Assembly: GCA_025200525.1 (NCBI GenBank)
Contig: CM045761.1
Span: 201,925,701-201,989,700 of the forward strand
Origin: Camellia lanceoleosa
Taxonomy: Eukaryota; Streptophyta; Magnoliopsida; Ericales; Theaceae
Length of the DNA: 64,000 nt
Direction of reading: 5' to 3'
Shown here one piece after another: positions 45,401 through 56,280 of the stretch. A model generated the notes under the pieces. The model did no database searches and had not been told where the DNA came from. It saw only the letters and a program-made list of their open reading frames with translations. The position numbers were made by a program, and so were the translations under genes. Each line of letters starts with the position of its first letter. Position 1 is the first letter of the stretch.

Positions 45401-47388
45401 TTATCCGATTTTCATCTTCATCATCGCCTCGGTTTGCTACCAGGCACGCTGCTTCGAGGCACTTTGGTTTTATCCGATTTTCATCTTTCATCATCGCCTC
45501 GTTATGCGCGTCAGGCACGCTGCCGAGGCACTTCTGCTTTTATCCGATTCTCATCTCATCATCGCCTTTGCGTGCTGCGCACGCACTTCGAGGCACCTTC
45601 CATTTCTTCCGCTTTTGCATTTTACATCATTGCCTCGGTTTGCGGTCAAGTGGACACGCCGAGGCACCTCCTTTCATCATTCCGCCTCCTATGTGAGTGT
45701 GCCGAGGCTCTCTCATGTTGGTATAAGCCCATCATTGCATTTCGCGTGTCATTCAAGATTTTCGGTTTGCGGTTCATGGACACGCATTTCGAGGCATCTC
45801 ATTTTCATAGCATTGAGCATGCTAGGTTGTATATTAGTGCATTTCATGCATACCATGCATATTACATCGTGTTCGGATAGGCGTTAGTCCGCACGGAAAC
45901 GAAGCACGCCAGACCGAGTGACGGAACGGGTCCTAATTCCCAAGTCACCGACACTCCGGATTACCCATGATGGAGTTCGGTTTTGTTGTAGCATTCACTT
46001 ACATTCATCCCTACATTGAGTTGTGCAATCCGATTCTCTACCATCATGCATTGATATGCGTGATTGGTGGCACGAGGATCGAGGCATACATTTGTGAAAT
46101 ACATTGCTATGCCCTTTTCCCGCTCTCACAAAGAAAATCGAGGACCAACGACTTTTCGAATCCGCGATTTCGAGAAAAGTGCAAACAGAGGCTAATCAGG
46201 CATCCCAAAGGATTTCGCGCCAAGCACCTTCAAAGATACATCATCTATCGGCGAGGCCCCCGGCTTGCACGCCATTTTTAATTCTTTTGTAATTAATTTG
46301 TTAATTAATTAGAATTTGTATTATTTCGATCAGATATTCTTTTATTCGTCTCAGATATTATTCATTCGGACCCTCATGAGGGCATAAATGTAATAAGGGT
46401 GTGTGAGTGTGATGAATGTCTTCCAATCCCCATTTCTTTCTCCCTTTTATTTACCCGCTTTGAATGGTTAGGTATAGGGCATATTTCAATTAGCATACAA
46501 GATGATGCATGTTTGCATCATTCATCCAGATTGCATGCATCGAACTCGACACATCATGCAAACTGCATTGTATTTCAATTCTAAAGTTGAATACATGTTA
46601 GTGTTGCATTCCATATACCATGTTTAGAATAGCCGAGTCGCTATAATTGCATTTTTGCATGTGTTGCATTAGACATCTCTACATTCTTAGGATCATGCAT
46701 GGATTTCTAATCATTGCTTTTGGCTCAGAGTACTTTCGGTGAGTTGTTATGCTTTAGCATCCTTGCATGCGTGTGAGTGTTGCCATGATAGCATGATTGC
46801 CATGAGGCTATTTGCTTATCTGATATAACTGCCTTGAATGCCTGTGGGTGGAGGTTGAGTTATCTGAATTGGGACAATTCGTCGAATGTTTTAAGCCCAC
46901 TAGATAGTGGCAAAATCATTACTTTCCTAAGCCCACCGAGGGTGGCAATCCGTGTTTTGTTCCAATTCAAAGTACTCCATTTATACTTATTTGTCATGAG
47001 CAACACATAGTAACATAGCCTAATAACGGAAATAAGAACATACAATGTTTCCAAAAACAGATATAATGGTTAGTAGAGGCCGGTCTTTGACCGTGCGAGA
47101 GGGGGTGCTCACGATGTGACCTTCCCTAATCGTACCCAAGTTGGGGAGCCAACTTTGGTGATGACGACACGTGGCCTTTTGGCACCGAGTCGTGGTTTCC
47201 TAAATTTCCCATTTTAAAAATATTTAGGTGGCGACTCATTATCCGCAAAGCACCATGTTTGGCACTTCTTTCAAAAACTGCTTTTTCTCAAAACGATTTG
47301 GTCGGATTTGGACTCTTTGGTTCGAGATTGAGAACCGCAACAAAAATCGAGTCCGAGTCAGAAGCGAGGCCTCATGGGCGTTGTTACA
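42437..47388 (+). mobile_element. LTR3 (complete, about 4.95 kb)
   Basis: It starts at CAGAGACACCCC like LTR2 and ends GTTACA at 47383-47388. It contains the promoter-like CTATTTGAAGG (43755-43765), the donor GGGTAAGT (43992-43999), 160-bp hairpin repeats (about 44060-44660) and the palindrome array (44944-45805). The stem-loop GACCCTC-AT-GAGGGC lies at 46369-46383. It is about 90 bp shorter than LTR2 through many tiny deletions. Confidence 0.88.
44944..45805 (+). repeat. Hairpin repeat array in LTR3
   Basis: Third copy of the palindrome array. Arms are often shortened: TTTGCTACCAGGCACGC occurs several times, and GTCAAGTGGACAC remains near 45643. The inter-palindrome spacer CACTTCGGTTTTATCC is well conserved. 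Confidence 0.8.
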
Positions 47389-48180
47389 GCCGCGACTCAC
47401 TGGGATTTAGAGAACTTGACTCGAACTCGTGATATCCGGTTTTGACTACGCTTGTGTGTTTCTTTGCATTGCATTTGCATTGGTGCGCCTAGGACACCGT
47501 GGTTTGCCATCTGCTATTCCCGAGCGGTTTGCTCGAGGCTTGTCTTGTCAAGGCATGTCCATAAGGTCGATTTCTTGCCTCGCCAAGATGGAACACAAAC
47601 CCGGTTTTACCGGCACCCTTTTGACCATTCGACCTAGTGCATATTCGATCCATAGTGACCATTCCAAACTAGGACAAAGTTGCTTACCCGATATAGGTTG
47701 TTTGAAGTCGTGTGCGTGGTGAAACCCTAGTTCCCGACAAAATAGGACAGGGAAACCCTACCCCAAATTAGGGGTGTTTTGGCTCTCACTTATCTGCTAT
47801 GTGCTCGTTAGAGTGTGCCTCTACAGGGAATGCATGTATCAGGATGAGTTTGGGCATCGAACTGCGGGCATCAGTTTTTGAATTTGGGAATCAGGCCTGC
47901 GGGCATTATCCAGTATTTGGGAATCGCTTGTCCGGATATCGATTCATTTATCGTAACAGGATCTGAGAATATTGACCAAGATTTGAGGATGGTATAGCCT
48001 TTTACTAACCGTGTGTTGTTGTATACCCGTTGTGTGTGGTGTATTCAATTTAAGCCGTTATCTGCCGCCTGCTTTATTTCGGTTTGTATACCCGATCGTG
48101 TGGTGTATTCAATTTAAGCCGTTATACGCCTGCTTTATTTCTCGTTATTTATTTTTTCGCTTTATTTATCCTTTTGCTAG
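47389..48180 (+). other. Damaged primer binding site and leader, unit 3
   Basis: After the LTR end the primer site reads GCCGCGACTCACTGGGATT, a damaged form of the unit 1 site. The leader has the same conserved blocks, the TGTATACCCG tandem duplication (about 48018 and 48086) and the CTTTATTTATCCTTTTGCTAG acceptor ending at 48180. Confidence 0.6.
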
Positions 48181-48419
48181 GACATTTGTAGCACAATTGC
48201 TTCCAACCCGTCGATACCCCCAAGCAACGGACACGAGGTCGCCGACTAACCGATCCGAGGATCTAGTTGACGGACATCCGGTTCCATTCACTACCCCTCA
48301 TATCGGGGAGGCCGAGAAGGCATGATATCGAGCACGATCACCGTAATGAGCCTACTATAGTGTCGATAGTCGGGTTGAGATTCCTATTTCGCTATAGAGA
48401 CACACTTGCCGCTTTTTCG

Positions 48420-49995
48420 ATGGAACAATGAACCCAACAATAGAGGCGATGATGCGCCAGATGGCTGAAAGCATGAAGCAAATGCAAGATGATGCTATCC
48501 GCCAGGCGGAATTTTCCAAACAACAGGCCATTGTCATGGCCCAACAGTCTGGGTTGATCGCCAGACATAACAAAGAACGCCAGACTGCTTCGCACCAGTG
48601 TCCCTCCACCAGGGCTCCATTGTTGAACAAACATCTCTCGGGCGTAATCCTCCCCAAATCCCCAGAATACCCCACCAAATCTGCCGAATACCCAAGCTAT
48701 CCTCCCAAATCCACAAAATGCTCTGCCCAACCCCCCAAACATTCAAGAGGACACGGGTCTTCCAACGGGGCTGGCTCCGCCCCCGCTTCTACCCCAACTG
48801 TCCAAAAACATTACCCCTAACCACGGACTTCCATTCGAGTTCGAGGTAGACCAGATAACTTGAAATTGAGCAAGTTGGAGAAGCTCTTTAAGAAGTCTCA
48901 AGGGGTGAAGGCCATCCAGATATTGAAGACGGCTATCTCGATGTGGCCGTGACTCACGGACAGATTTAAATGCCCCAGATCGATCGCTTTGATGGGTCCG
49001 AGGATCCTATGGTCCACCTCCGGCTATTCTCGGACATCTTAAGACCAATGCGCCTAACCCGACCGCAAAAGCTTTCTTTGTTCAGTCGACCCCTGTCGGG
49101 TGTGGCATCCACCTCGTACTCAACACTTGATGATGATGTGAAACAAATCGGGATGAGATGGCCGAGGCCTTCATCGCTAATACTCATATAACACGCAGAT
49201 CGAGATCACCACTCGGGATCTCGAGACAACCAGGCAGGAGCCTAAAGAATCTTTCTCTGACTTTGTGACCCGGTGGAGGGCGAAGGCATCGATGATGACC
49301 TTAAGGCCAACAGACAGAGACCAAATACGGATGATTGTGCGCAATCTCCAGCCGGCATTAATGAAGAAGATGATTGTAGTTCCCTTCCCAACTTTCGCAG
49401 ATCTGCATGATATGGGGATGCAAATAGAGGATGCGTTGAAACAGGGTCTGTTTGACCATGATCGGGATCAACCCCGGAGAACATTTAACCGGAATACCAA
49501 TGCAGGCCCGAGTGGCTCTTCCAATACAAGAACTTCAGAGGTCGGAATGGTCACCACCAATCCCCCTCCCCAACCAAGGTCCGCAGCGGCCACACCTTTT
49601 TCTGATGCCTCTGGGAGCAGTAATCAAGCCCCAAGATACCAACCCAGGGGTCAACGAACCTTCTCCCCACTCTATATGTCTTTGTCTAAAGTCCTCGGGG
49701 TTCTAGTCAGAAAGGGGCACCTGAAACCCTTGGAACCGAGGCCTCTACCGAATCCACTCCCCCCTTCCCATAACCCAGCCAAATATTGCCAATACCACCA
49801 AAGAAGATGGTCATGACACCGACCAATGTTACAGGCTGCGTCATGAGATTCAGGACCTCATTGACAAGAACATCATTCTACCTCCTCAAGGACCCAACGT
49901 CACAAACAACCCACTCCCCAAACACAACCAAGATCCACCAAAAAGAGTCAACCTTATCCACACTGGGGATTTTATCTTCCCAAAGATTCACATAA
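48420..49995 (+). pseudogene. gag: Gag, unit 3 (frameshifted)
   Basis: ATG at 48420 by homology (one codon is lost: ATGGAACAATGAACCC). The coiled-coil-like MRQMAESMKQMQDDAIRQAE with FSKQQA is intact at 48450-48530. The later gag core is the best of the three copies: 49265-49816 is open from TRWRAKASMMTLRPTDRDQI through LMKKMIVVPFPTFADLHDMG to CQYHQ. The zinc knuckle breaks at 49800 (CACCAAAGAAGATGGTCATG), as in unit 2. Confidence 0.83.
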
Positions 49996-51848
49996 CTCCT
50001 CCCACCTACCCAAGCCCGAGGTGGTCCTTCCCGGCAACCTTGACTTGACATGCGTGTTGGACACCTTCAGTGACTGAGCCAAGGTGGTGACCACCAAGAT
50101 GGAAGGCGGGCCGAGGAGAGCAGTTGAATCTGGGTGGAGCTATCGAGAATTTATGGCGAGCTTATGATCCGAGTGGATATATCTTGTCCATGAGCGATCT
50201 AAAATTTGAGTATGGGTCGGAAGAGGTGAGTTGTGTATGATCCGGGGACAAGCTTGAATCGGCGGGGATGATTTGATGCGGTGGAAGAGGACTTCGCCAA
50301 CCTTCAATTCTACGGGAATCGAGGGATGCATCGATTAGCGGTTCGAAGATGAGAGTCGCAGGTCGTCGGGTGGTTGGATCATCACCGATATTGTACCATT
50401 TGTGGCGGAAGGCCGAGGATCGAATTACATTGGGAGAGCGCCGCAGACGAAGAATTTCGCCAGAACGAAACATTTTGAGAACCGCCGGTTGTTCTTTGGA
50501 GGAACAAGAAAGAGATGGGACTCGAGAGAGCCCGAAAAGCAAAGAACCATGAGGAAGTTGAGAGTATCTGCGCACGAAGATTGAACATCTTTGTGAGCAT
50601 GAGGAATGGAATTGAGAGCACAAACAAGCGAGCCGGACAGATGCCTGCTAGACGCTAATGGAATGTGGTGGGAAGATGACGACTTGTATCTTGCCCACAC
50701 AGACGAAGACTGGGCAGGTGGCCAGCCGGACAGTACCTGGTACCTCGAGGAGGTGGACCATATGACTAGAAGTGGGCGGTATTTCAAGCCCCCACACCTT
50801 GATCAACCCGAGGCATCAGGGAAAGATAAGGAGGCAGAGAAACAGAAAGAGAAGCAAGTGGAAGAAGAGGCTGTACTGAAGCAGCTAAAGAAAATACAAG
50901 CAGACATCTCCATTTGGGGACTGCTTATGGCTTCGAGGGTGCACCGGCAGGCTGTCTTATCTGCCATGGACAGAGCGAAACTTTCCATCGAAACTACGCC
51001 GGAACAACTAGTTGGTTTGGTCTTCCCGGGAGGAGGTTCCCCGGCATTGACCTTTACGGACAAAGAATTGCCGCCTGAGGGCGTGGATCATAACAGACCT
51101 CTCTACATCTCTGTAGAATGCAAGGACAAATGGATTCGGTGGTGCTTGTTGACACGGGTCCATAATCAATGTTTGTCGGCCAGAACGGCCTATGCAATTG
51201 GGTTAAAACTCGGACTTCACACCGACTACTCAAGTGTCGAGCGTATGATAATACAAGCGAGGATGTCCCGGGACAAAAAATCAAACCAAGATTGGGCCTG
51301 GACAACACGAAGTAGATTTTCATGTCTGGAGGTCCTGCATCTTTTAACATGCTTAGGCGACTGGTTGCATCGGTGAAGGCCGTCTCATCTACTCTACATC
51401 AAATGGTGAAATACCCTTTGGAAAGGAGTAGCCATTGTTTTTGGGAACTCTTCAATCCATCCCCCTCCGGAGGTGTCTACGCCAGTCCTGGAGATTGAAC
51501 ACGGCATGGAGGATCTGTTTATATCGGGATTTACTTTGGCTGAGGCCCGGGTGGCGCAAAACATAATGGCTGTGAATGAGGGTTTGTATGTCGGCTCAAG
51601 CCGTCTACCTCATGACCAACCTCTAGCATATCCCTGGGATGGGATTGGGAAGAAGCGGCCGGAAAGGCGTTGCTGCGTTGGCCGAAGTGCCACATAATCC
51701 ACATACCTTTGGATTGGGTTATCTACCCACCAAAGAATACTGGGCAAGAAAAGGAAAGGAAATGGCGCGGGTGAGGGCAGTGGGAAGCCTTTTGATCTAA
51801 TGCATAGGCCCATCTGGGGTACCCTGAACGGACGCTTCGTCCGGGAGG
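49996..51848 (+). pseudogene. pro: Linker and protease, unit 3 (truncated by deletion)
   Basis: A 50606-51376 frame runs through the best-preserved linker and pre-protease segment: DANGMWWEDDDLYLAHTDED, DHMTRSGRYFKPPHL, LKKIQADISIWGLL and LVFPGGGSPALTFTDKELPP. The protease active site near 51147 (GTTGACACGGGTCC) is in a shifted frame. Sequence follows unit 1 until position 51848 (about 7585 in unit 1) and then jumps to the LTR end. RT, RNase H, integrase, the antisense gene and most of the next LTR are missing. Confidence 0.8.
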
Positions 51849-52081
51849 ACGGACACGTGGCCTTTTGGCACCGAGTCAGGGTTTCCTAAATTTCCCATTT
51901 TAAAAAATATTTAGGTGGCGACTCTGTTATCTGGCAAAGCAGTCCATGTTTGGCACTTCTTTCAAAAAATATGTTTTTTCTCAAAACGATTTGCCGGATT
52001 TGGACTCTTTGGTTCGAGATTGAGAACCGCAACAAAAATCGAGTCCGAGCTGTAGCGAGGCCCCCCACGGGCGTTGTTACA
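51849..52081 (+). mobile_element. LTR 3' stub closing the array
   Basis: It matches the last 230 bp of the LTR (compare 2843-3066), from GACGGACACGTGG to GTTACA. It ends exactly where the LTR ends in units 2 and 3, and satellite sequence follows at once. It is therefore the true outer edge of the insertion, with an internal deletion fusing unit 3 to its terminal LTR at a short GAGGA/GACGGA microhomology. Confidence 0.85.
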
Positions 52082-54417
52082 CCAGGGAACACCTCAAAAA
52101 CCTCGAAAGAGACCAATGTAAGTTGTGGAAACATACAGAACTAGCACGAGACTCCTAATTTGAAAACTAAGTCAAAAAATACACTTTTTTTACACTTAAG
52201 CTTGAAAATAGGCCATCGGGGGGCCAAAATAGTGTAACAACCACGAAAAGGCCTAGGGAACCCTTAAATACCTCGGGAGGGACCAATGTAAGTTGTGAAA
52301 ACTTACGTAACTAGCATGAGACTCCCAGTTTGAAAAGTAAGTCAAAAAATGCACTTTTCCAACACTTAAGCTTGAAAATAGGTCATCGGGGGACCAAATT
52401 GTGTAATAGCCATGAGAAGGCCCGGGGAACACCTCAAACACCTTGGGAGAGACCAATTTAAGTTGTGAAAACTTACAGAACTAGCACGGGACTCCCGGTT
52501 TGAAAACTAAGTCAAAAAATGTACTTTTCCAACACTTAAGCTTGAAAATAGGCCATCGGGGGGCCCAAATCATGTAACAGCCACGAGAAGGCCCGGAGAA
52601 CACTTCAAATATCTTGGAATGGACCAATATAAGTTTTGGAAACTTATGAAATTAGTACGGGACTCCCGGTTTGAAAACTAAGTTAAAAAATGCACTTTTC
52701 CAACACTTAAACTTAAAAATAGGCCATCGAGGCCAAAATTGTAAAACAACCATGAGAAAGCTTGGGGAATACCTCAAACACTTTAGAAGGGACCATTGTA
52801 ACTTGTGTAAACTTACAGAACTAGCCCGGGACTCCTAGTTTGAAAACTAAGTCGAAAAATGCACTTTTCCAATACTTAAACTTGAAAATAGGCCATCAAG
52901 GGCCAAAATCGTGTAACAACCATGAGATGGCCCAAGGAATACCCTAAACACCTTGGGAGAGACCAATGTAAGTTATGGAAAGTGACGAAACTAGCACGAG
53001 ACTCCCGATTTGAAAACTAAGTTAAAAAATGTACTTTTTCAACATGTAAGCTTGAAAATAGGCCTTCGGAGGGCCAAAATCGTGTAACAGCCATGAGAAG
53101 GCCTGAGGAACACCTCAAAAACCTCGAGAGGGCCAATGTAAGTTATGAAAACTTATGGAACTAGCACGGGACTTCCGGTTTGAAAACTAGGTAAAAAAAT
53201 ACACTTTTTCAACACTTAAGTTTTAAAATATTAAGTTTTAAAATAGGCCATCGGGGGGCCAAAATCGTGTAACATCCACGAGAAGGCTTGGGGAACACCT
53301 CAAACACCTCAAGAGGAACCAATTTAAGTTGTAAAAACTTACAAAACTAGCACGGGACTCCCAGTTTGAAAACTAAGTCAAAAAATGTACTTTTCCAACA
53401 CTTAAGCTTGAAAATAGGCCATCGGGCGACCAAAATCGTGTAACAGCCACGAGAAGGCCTGGGGAACACCTCAAAAACCTCGGGAGGGATCAATGTAAGT
53501 TGTTGAAACTTACAGAACTAGCATGCGACTTCCGGTTTGAAAACTAAGTCAAAAAATGCACTTTTCCAACACTTAAGCTTTAAAATAGGCCATCGGGGGG
53601 GCCAAAATCATGTAACAGCCACGAGAAGGCCAGGGGAACACCTTAAATACCTCGGGAGGGAGTAATGTAAGTTATGGAAACTTATGTAACTAGCACGGGA
53701 CTCCCGGTTTGAAAACTAAGTCAAAAAATGCACTTTTCTAACACATAAGCTTGAAAATAGGCCATCGGGGGACCAAAATAGTGTAACAGCCATGAGAAGG
53801 CCCAGGGAATACCTTAAACACCTTGAGAGGGACCAATTTAAGTTGCGAAAAACTTATGAAACTAGCACGGGACTCCCGGTTTGAAAACTAAGTCAAAAAA
53901 TGCACTTTTCCAACACTTAAGCTTGAAAATAGGCCATCGAGGGCCAAAATCGTGAAACAACCACGAGAAGGCCTGGGAACACCTCAAACACCTTGGAAGG
54001 GTCCATTTTAACTTGTGTAAAGTTACGGAACTAGCATGAGACTCCTAGTTTGAAAACTAAGTCAAAAAGTGTATTTTCCCAACACTTAAGCTTGAAAATA
54101 GGCTATCAAAAGCCAAAATCGTGTAACAACCACGAGAAGGCCTAGGGAACACCCTGAACACTTTGGGAGGGACCAATACAAGTTTTGAAAACTTAAGAAA
54201 CTAGCATGGGACTCTCGGTTTGAAAGCTAAGTCGAAAAATATATTTTTCCAACACTTAAACTTGAAAATATGTCATCGGGGGCCGAAATTGTGTAACAAC
54301 CATGAGAAGGCTCGGGGAACACCTATAACGCCTCGAGAGGGACCAATATAAGTTGTGGAAACTTATGGAACTAGCACAGCACTCCCAGTTTGAAAACTAA
54401 GTCAAAAAATGCATGTT
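52082..54417. repeat. Satellite array, monomer about 172 bp
   Basis: About 13.5 head-to-tail monomers are present. Landmarks per monomer are GTGTAACA(A/G)CCA(C/T)GAGAAGGCC, GGAACACCTCAAACACCT, GGGACTCCCGGTTTGAAAAC, AAAAAATGCACTTTTCC and AACACTTAAGCTTGAAAATA. Monomer starts fall near 52231, 52402, 52573, 52741, 52913, 53083, 53264, 53438, 53609, 53780, 53951, 54121 and 54292. Divergence between monomers is visible but modest. The monomer near 53215-53245 has a short internal duplication. The first monomer is cut by the retrotransposon and the last stops at AATGCA before TGTTAAATTG. The unit length is in the range of plant (peri)centromeric satellites. Confidence 0.92.
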
Positions 54418-55434
54418 AAATTGTATATTTGATTGATAAGATAATAATTGTCTAACTTGCATTCTTTTTCTTCTTCTTTTTTGTTTTGTTTTGTTTTGTT
54501 TTGTTTTGTTACAGATTCGAGATTAGATATGGATGTGCTTGGTAATCTTGAGAGCAGAAGCTTGCTCATTTTGTGTTTTTGTTCATATTACCTTACATGT
54601 ATTCTGGTTGCATTGTAAATTTTATATTTTTGTGGGTATTACGGGACATGTTTGGTAATCCGCACTTGATATTATATTTTTGTGGATATTAGTAAGCATG
54701 TTTTTTTTTGGATATTAGGAGACGTGTTTGGTAATCTGTATGCAGTTGATACTGTATTTTTGTAGATATAATGCTGAAATTCGACTGTGGTGTTTATGAA
54801 AATGAACATATTTTTGTTGATTTGTAATAGATATTTTATTGAACAGGTTATTGAAATGCATAGGGAATTTTTAGTGAAAAGAAAATTTGAAAATATTACT
54901 CTAATTTTAAAAAAATTTAATTATTATTAGCAACAAAAAAAAACTGTCGCTATTAGTTTTCAAACAACATGACGAATAATTTTGTCACTAATGATATAGT
55001 TCCAAACAAATAATTTTGTCACATTTGCTGAATATCACTAAATTGAAATATTTGGCGACAAAATATTTTTTTGTCATTGAAGAATTTTCTTTTGTGCTCA
55101 TTGTAGTGACAAATTTTTTGTCACCTTAATCTATATCATCGGTGAGGATAAATTTCCTCACTAAAACCTCTATCTTAATATTTAGTAACGAAATATTTCA
55201 TCGCCAAAACAATTAAAATAAAATATTATCTAATTCTAGTGACAAAATTGATGTTATAGAGGACGAAAAATGCAAAATTTAGAGATGAAAATTTTCGTCA
55301 CCAGGTACTTTCAGCGACAACGTATAGGCGACAAACGTGGTGACAATTATTTCGTCGCAAATCACTTTGGTGACAAAAATTTGATGTTTGGAGACAAAAT
55401 GAGTTTGTCACCAAAGACTTTTTTTGTTGTAGTG
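54418..55434 (+). mobile_element. 3' end of a CACTA-like DNA transposon
   Basis: The segment ends TTTTTTTGTTGTAGTG (to 55434), the inverse of the CACTACAA terminal motif of plant CACTA elements. The last 500 bp carry many GACAAAA/TTTTGTC(A/G)C-type subterminal motifs in both orientations, typical of CACTA ends. Upstream are a TTTTG microsatellite followed by a splice-acceptor-like GTTACAG (54483-54514) and three diverged copies of a TTTTTGTGG(G/A)TATTA ... CATGTTTGGTAATC unit (54625-54770). The 5' end is not identified; the satellite may be internal to this transposon or its insertion site. Confidence 0.6.
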
Positions 55435-56280
55435 ACAAATATACAACGTCTATTGAGTTGTGTAGACTTATATGAGACAGAAAATTTAAAACTTTATATG
55501 CATACGTTATCACATCATTCCTACGTCATCATATATATACAGATGAGACAAAATGAGACTTAGCCCTATTTATAAAATAAACAAAGACTTGTTTAACCAA
55601 ACAAGAAAACGAAACTTAAACTTTCGTCACATAGCCATAACCACTTGAGAAATCTGGAACCTCCAAGGGAGGCACATAGGTTGGCTGACAAAAAAAAGAT
55701 TCCAAGCAGATGCCTCTAAGCCTAGTCATGCGCCTGATCACCTACATACATAAATAATACAGTGAGTTAGAGCCTAGTGAATAATAACAGAGTAAAGATT
55801 TTAATATAATATACTTAAGACACGGTATTGTTACCCCTGGGCGAGGGCCATGAGACCACGATATTATTACCCCTGGGCAAGGGCCTTGTGCTCATAAGCC
55901 ACGATATTGTTACCCCCGGGCAAGGGCTATGTGCTAAGTATGTCACAAATACTTTTCAATACATGGACAATCATTTATTGGTACAGAACATAGCATTTCA
56001 GATAACAGATCATTTCTTGTCACATCAAATAGGTCAATGCTCAATGGTTTAATCCTCTTTTGAGGGTTCATTATCAACGGCGTGACACCTCTCTCTTGCC
56101 TTAAACTACCCCTTGTTTGACACTTCTTTCTCTTTTAGAGAACTTACTCACCAATGGACTTAATTGGTTAAAGAATGGTTGGTAAGTTAAAATGAGTAAC
56201 TAAAAGATGAAACTAAAATTGTGCAAAGAATTTGGTTATGTTTTATGTGTTCAATCGGACGTTAATTGAACACAAGAAAA
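55435..56280. mobile_element. Diverged LTR remnant related to the solo LTR in pol
   Basis: The order of landmarks resembles 9700-10330: a GGCTGACAAAA stretch (55681), a CAGTGAGTTAGAGCCTAGTG block (55761), short repeats and ACGGCGTGACACCTCTC (56077; compare CGGCGTTGGGCGTGACGCTT). The repeats are three copies of CCACGATATTGTTACCCC + GGGCAAGGGC at 55815-55930. Ends are not recognised. Identity is low, so this is an old fragment. No gene is seen. Confidence 0.45.

Larger units (their letters stand above)
1..52081 (+). mobile_element. Tandem array of Ogre-like (Tat clade, Ty3/gypsy) LTR retrotransposons with shared LTRs
   Basis: The opening bases of the window recur at 22299 and 44384, giving a period of 22.1-22.3 kb. 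The order is LTR, internal, LTR, internal, LTR, truncated internal, LTR stub, with each LTR shared by two internal regions. Tat/Ogre assignment rests on a primer binding site of the type reported for Ogre (tRNA-Arg), an extra RNase H ending in a GDSNLVVSQ-type block, 5-kb LTRs, a large spacer after integrase and an antisense extra gene. Shared LTRs indicate unequal recombination between LTRs. The array extends past the left edge and stops at 52081, where the LTR terminus abuts satellite DNA. No unit appears able to make a complete pol protein as written. Confidence 0.9.
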
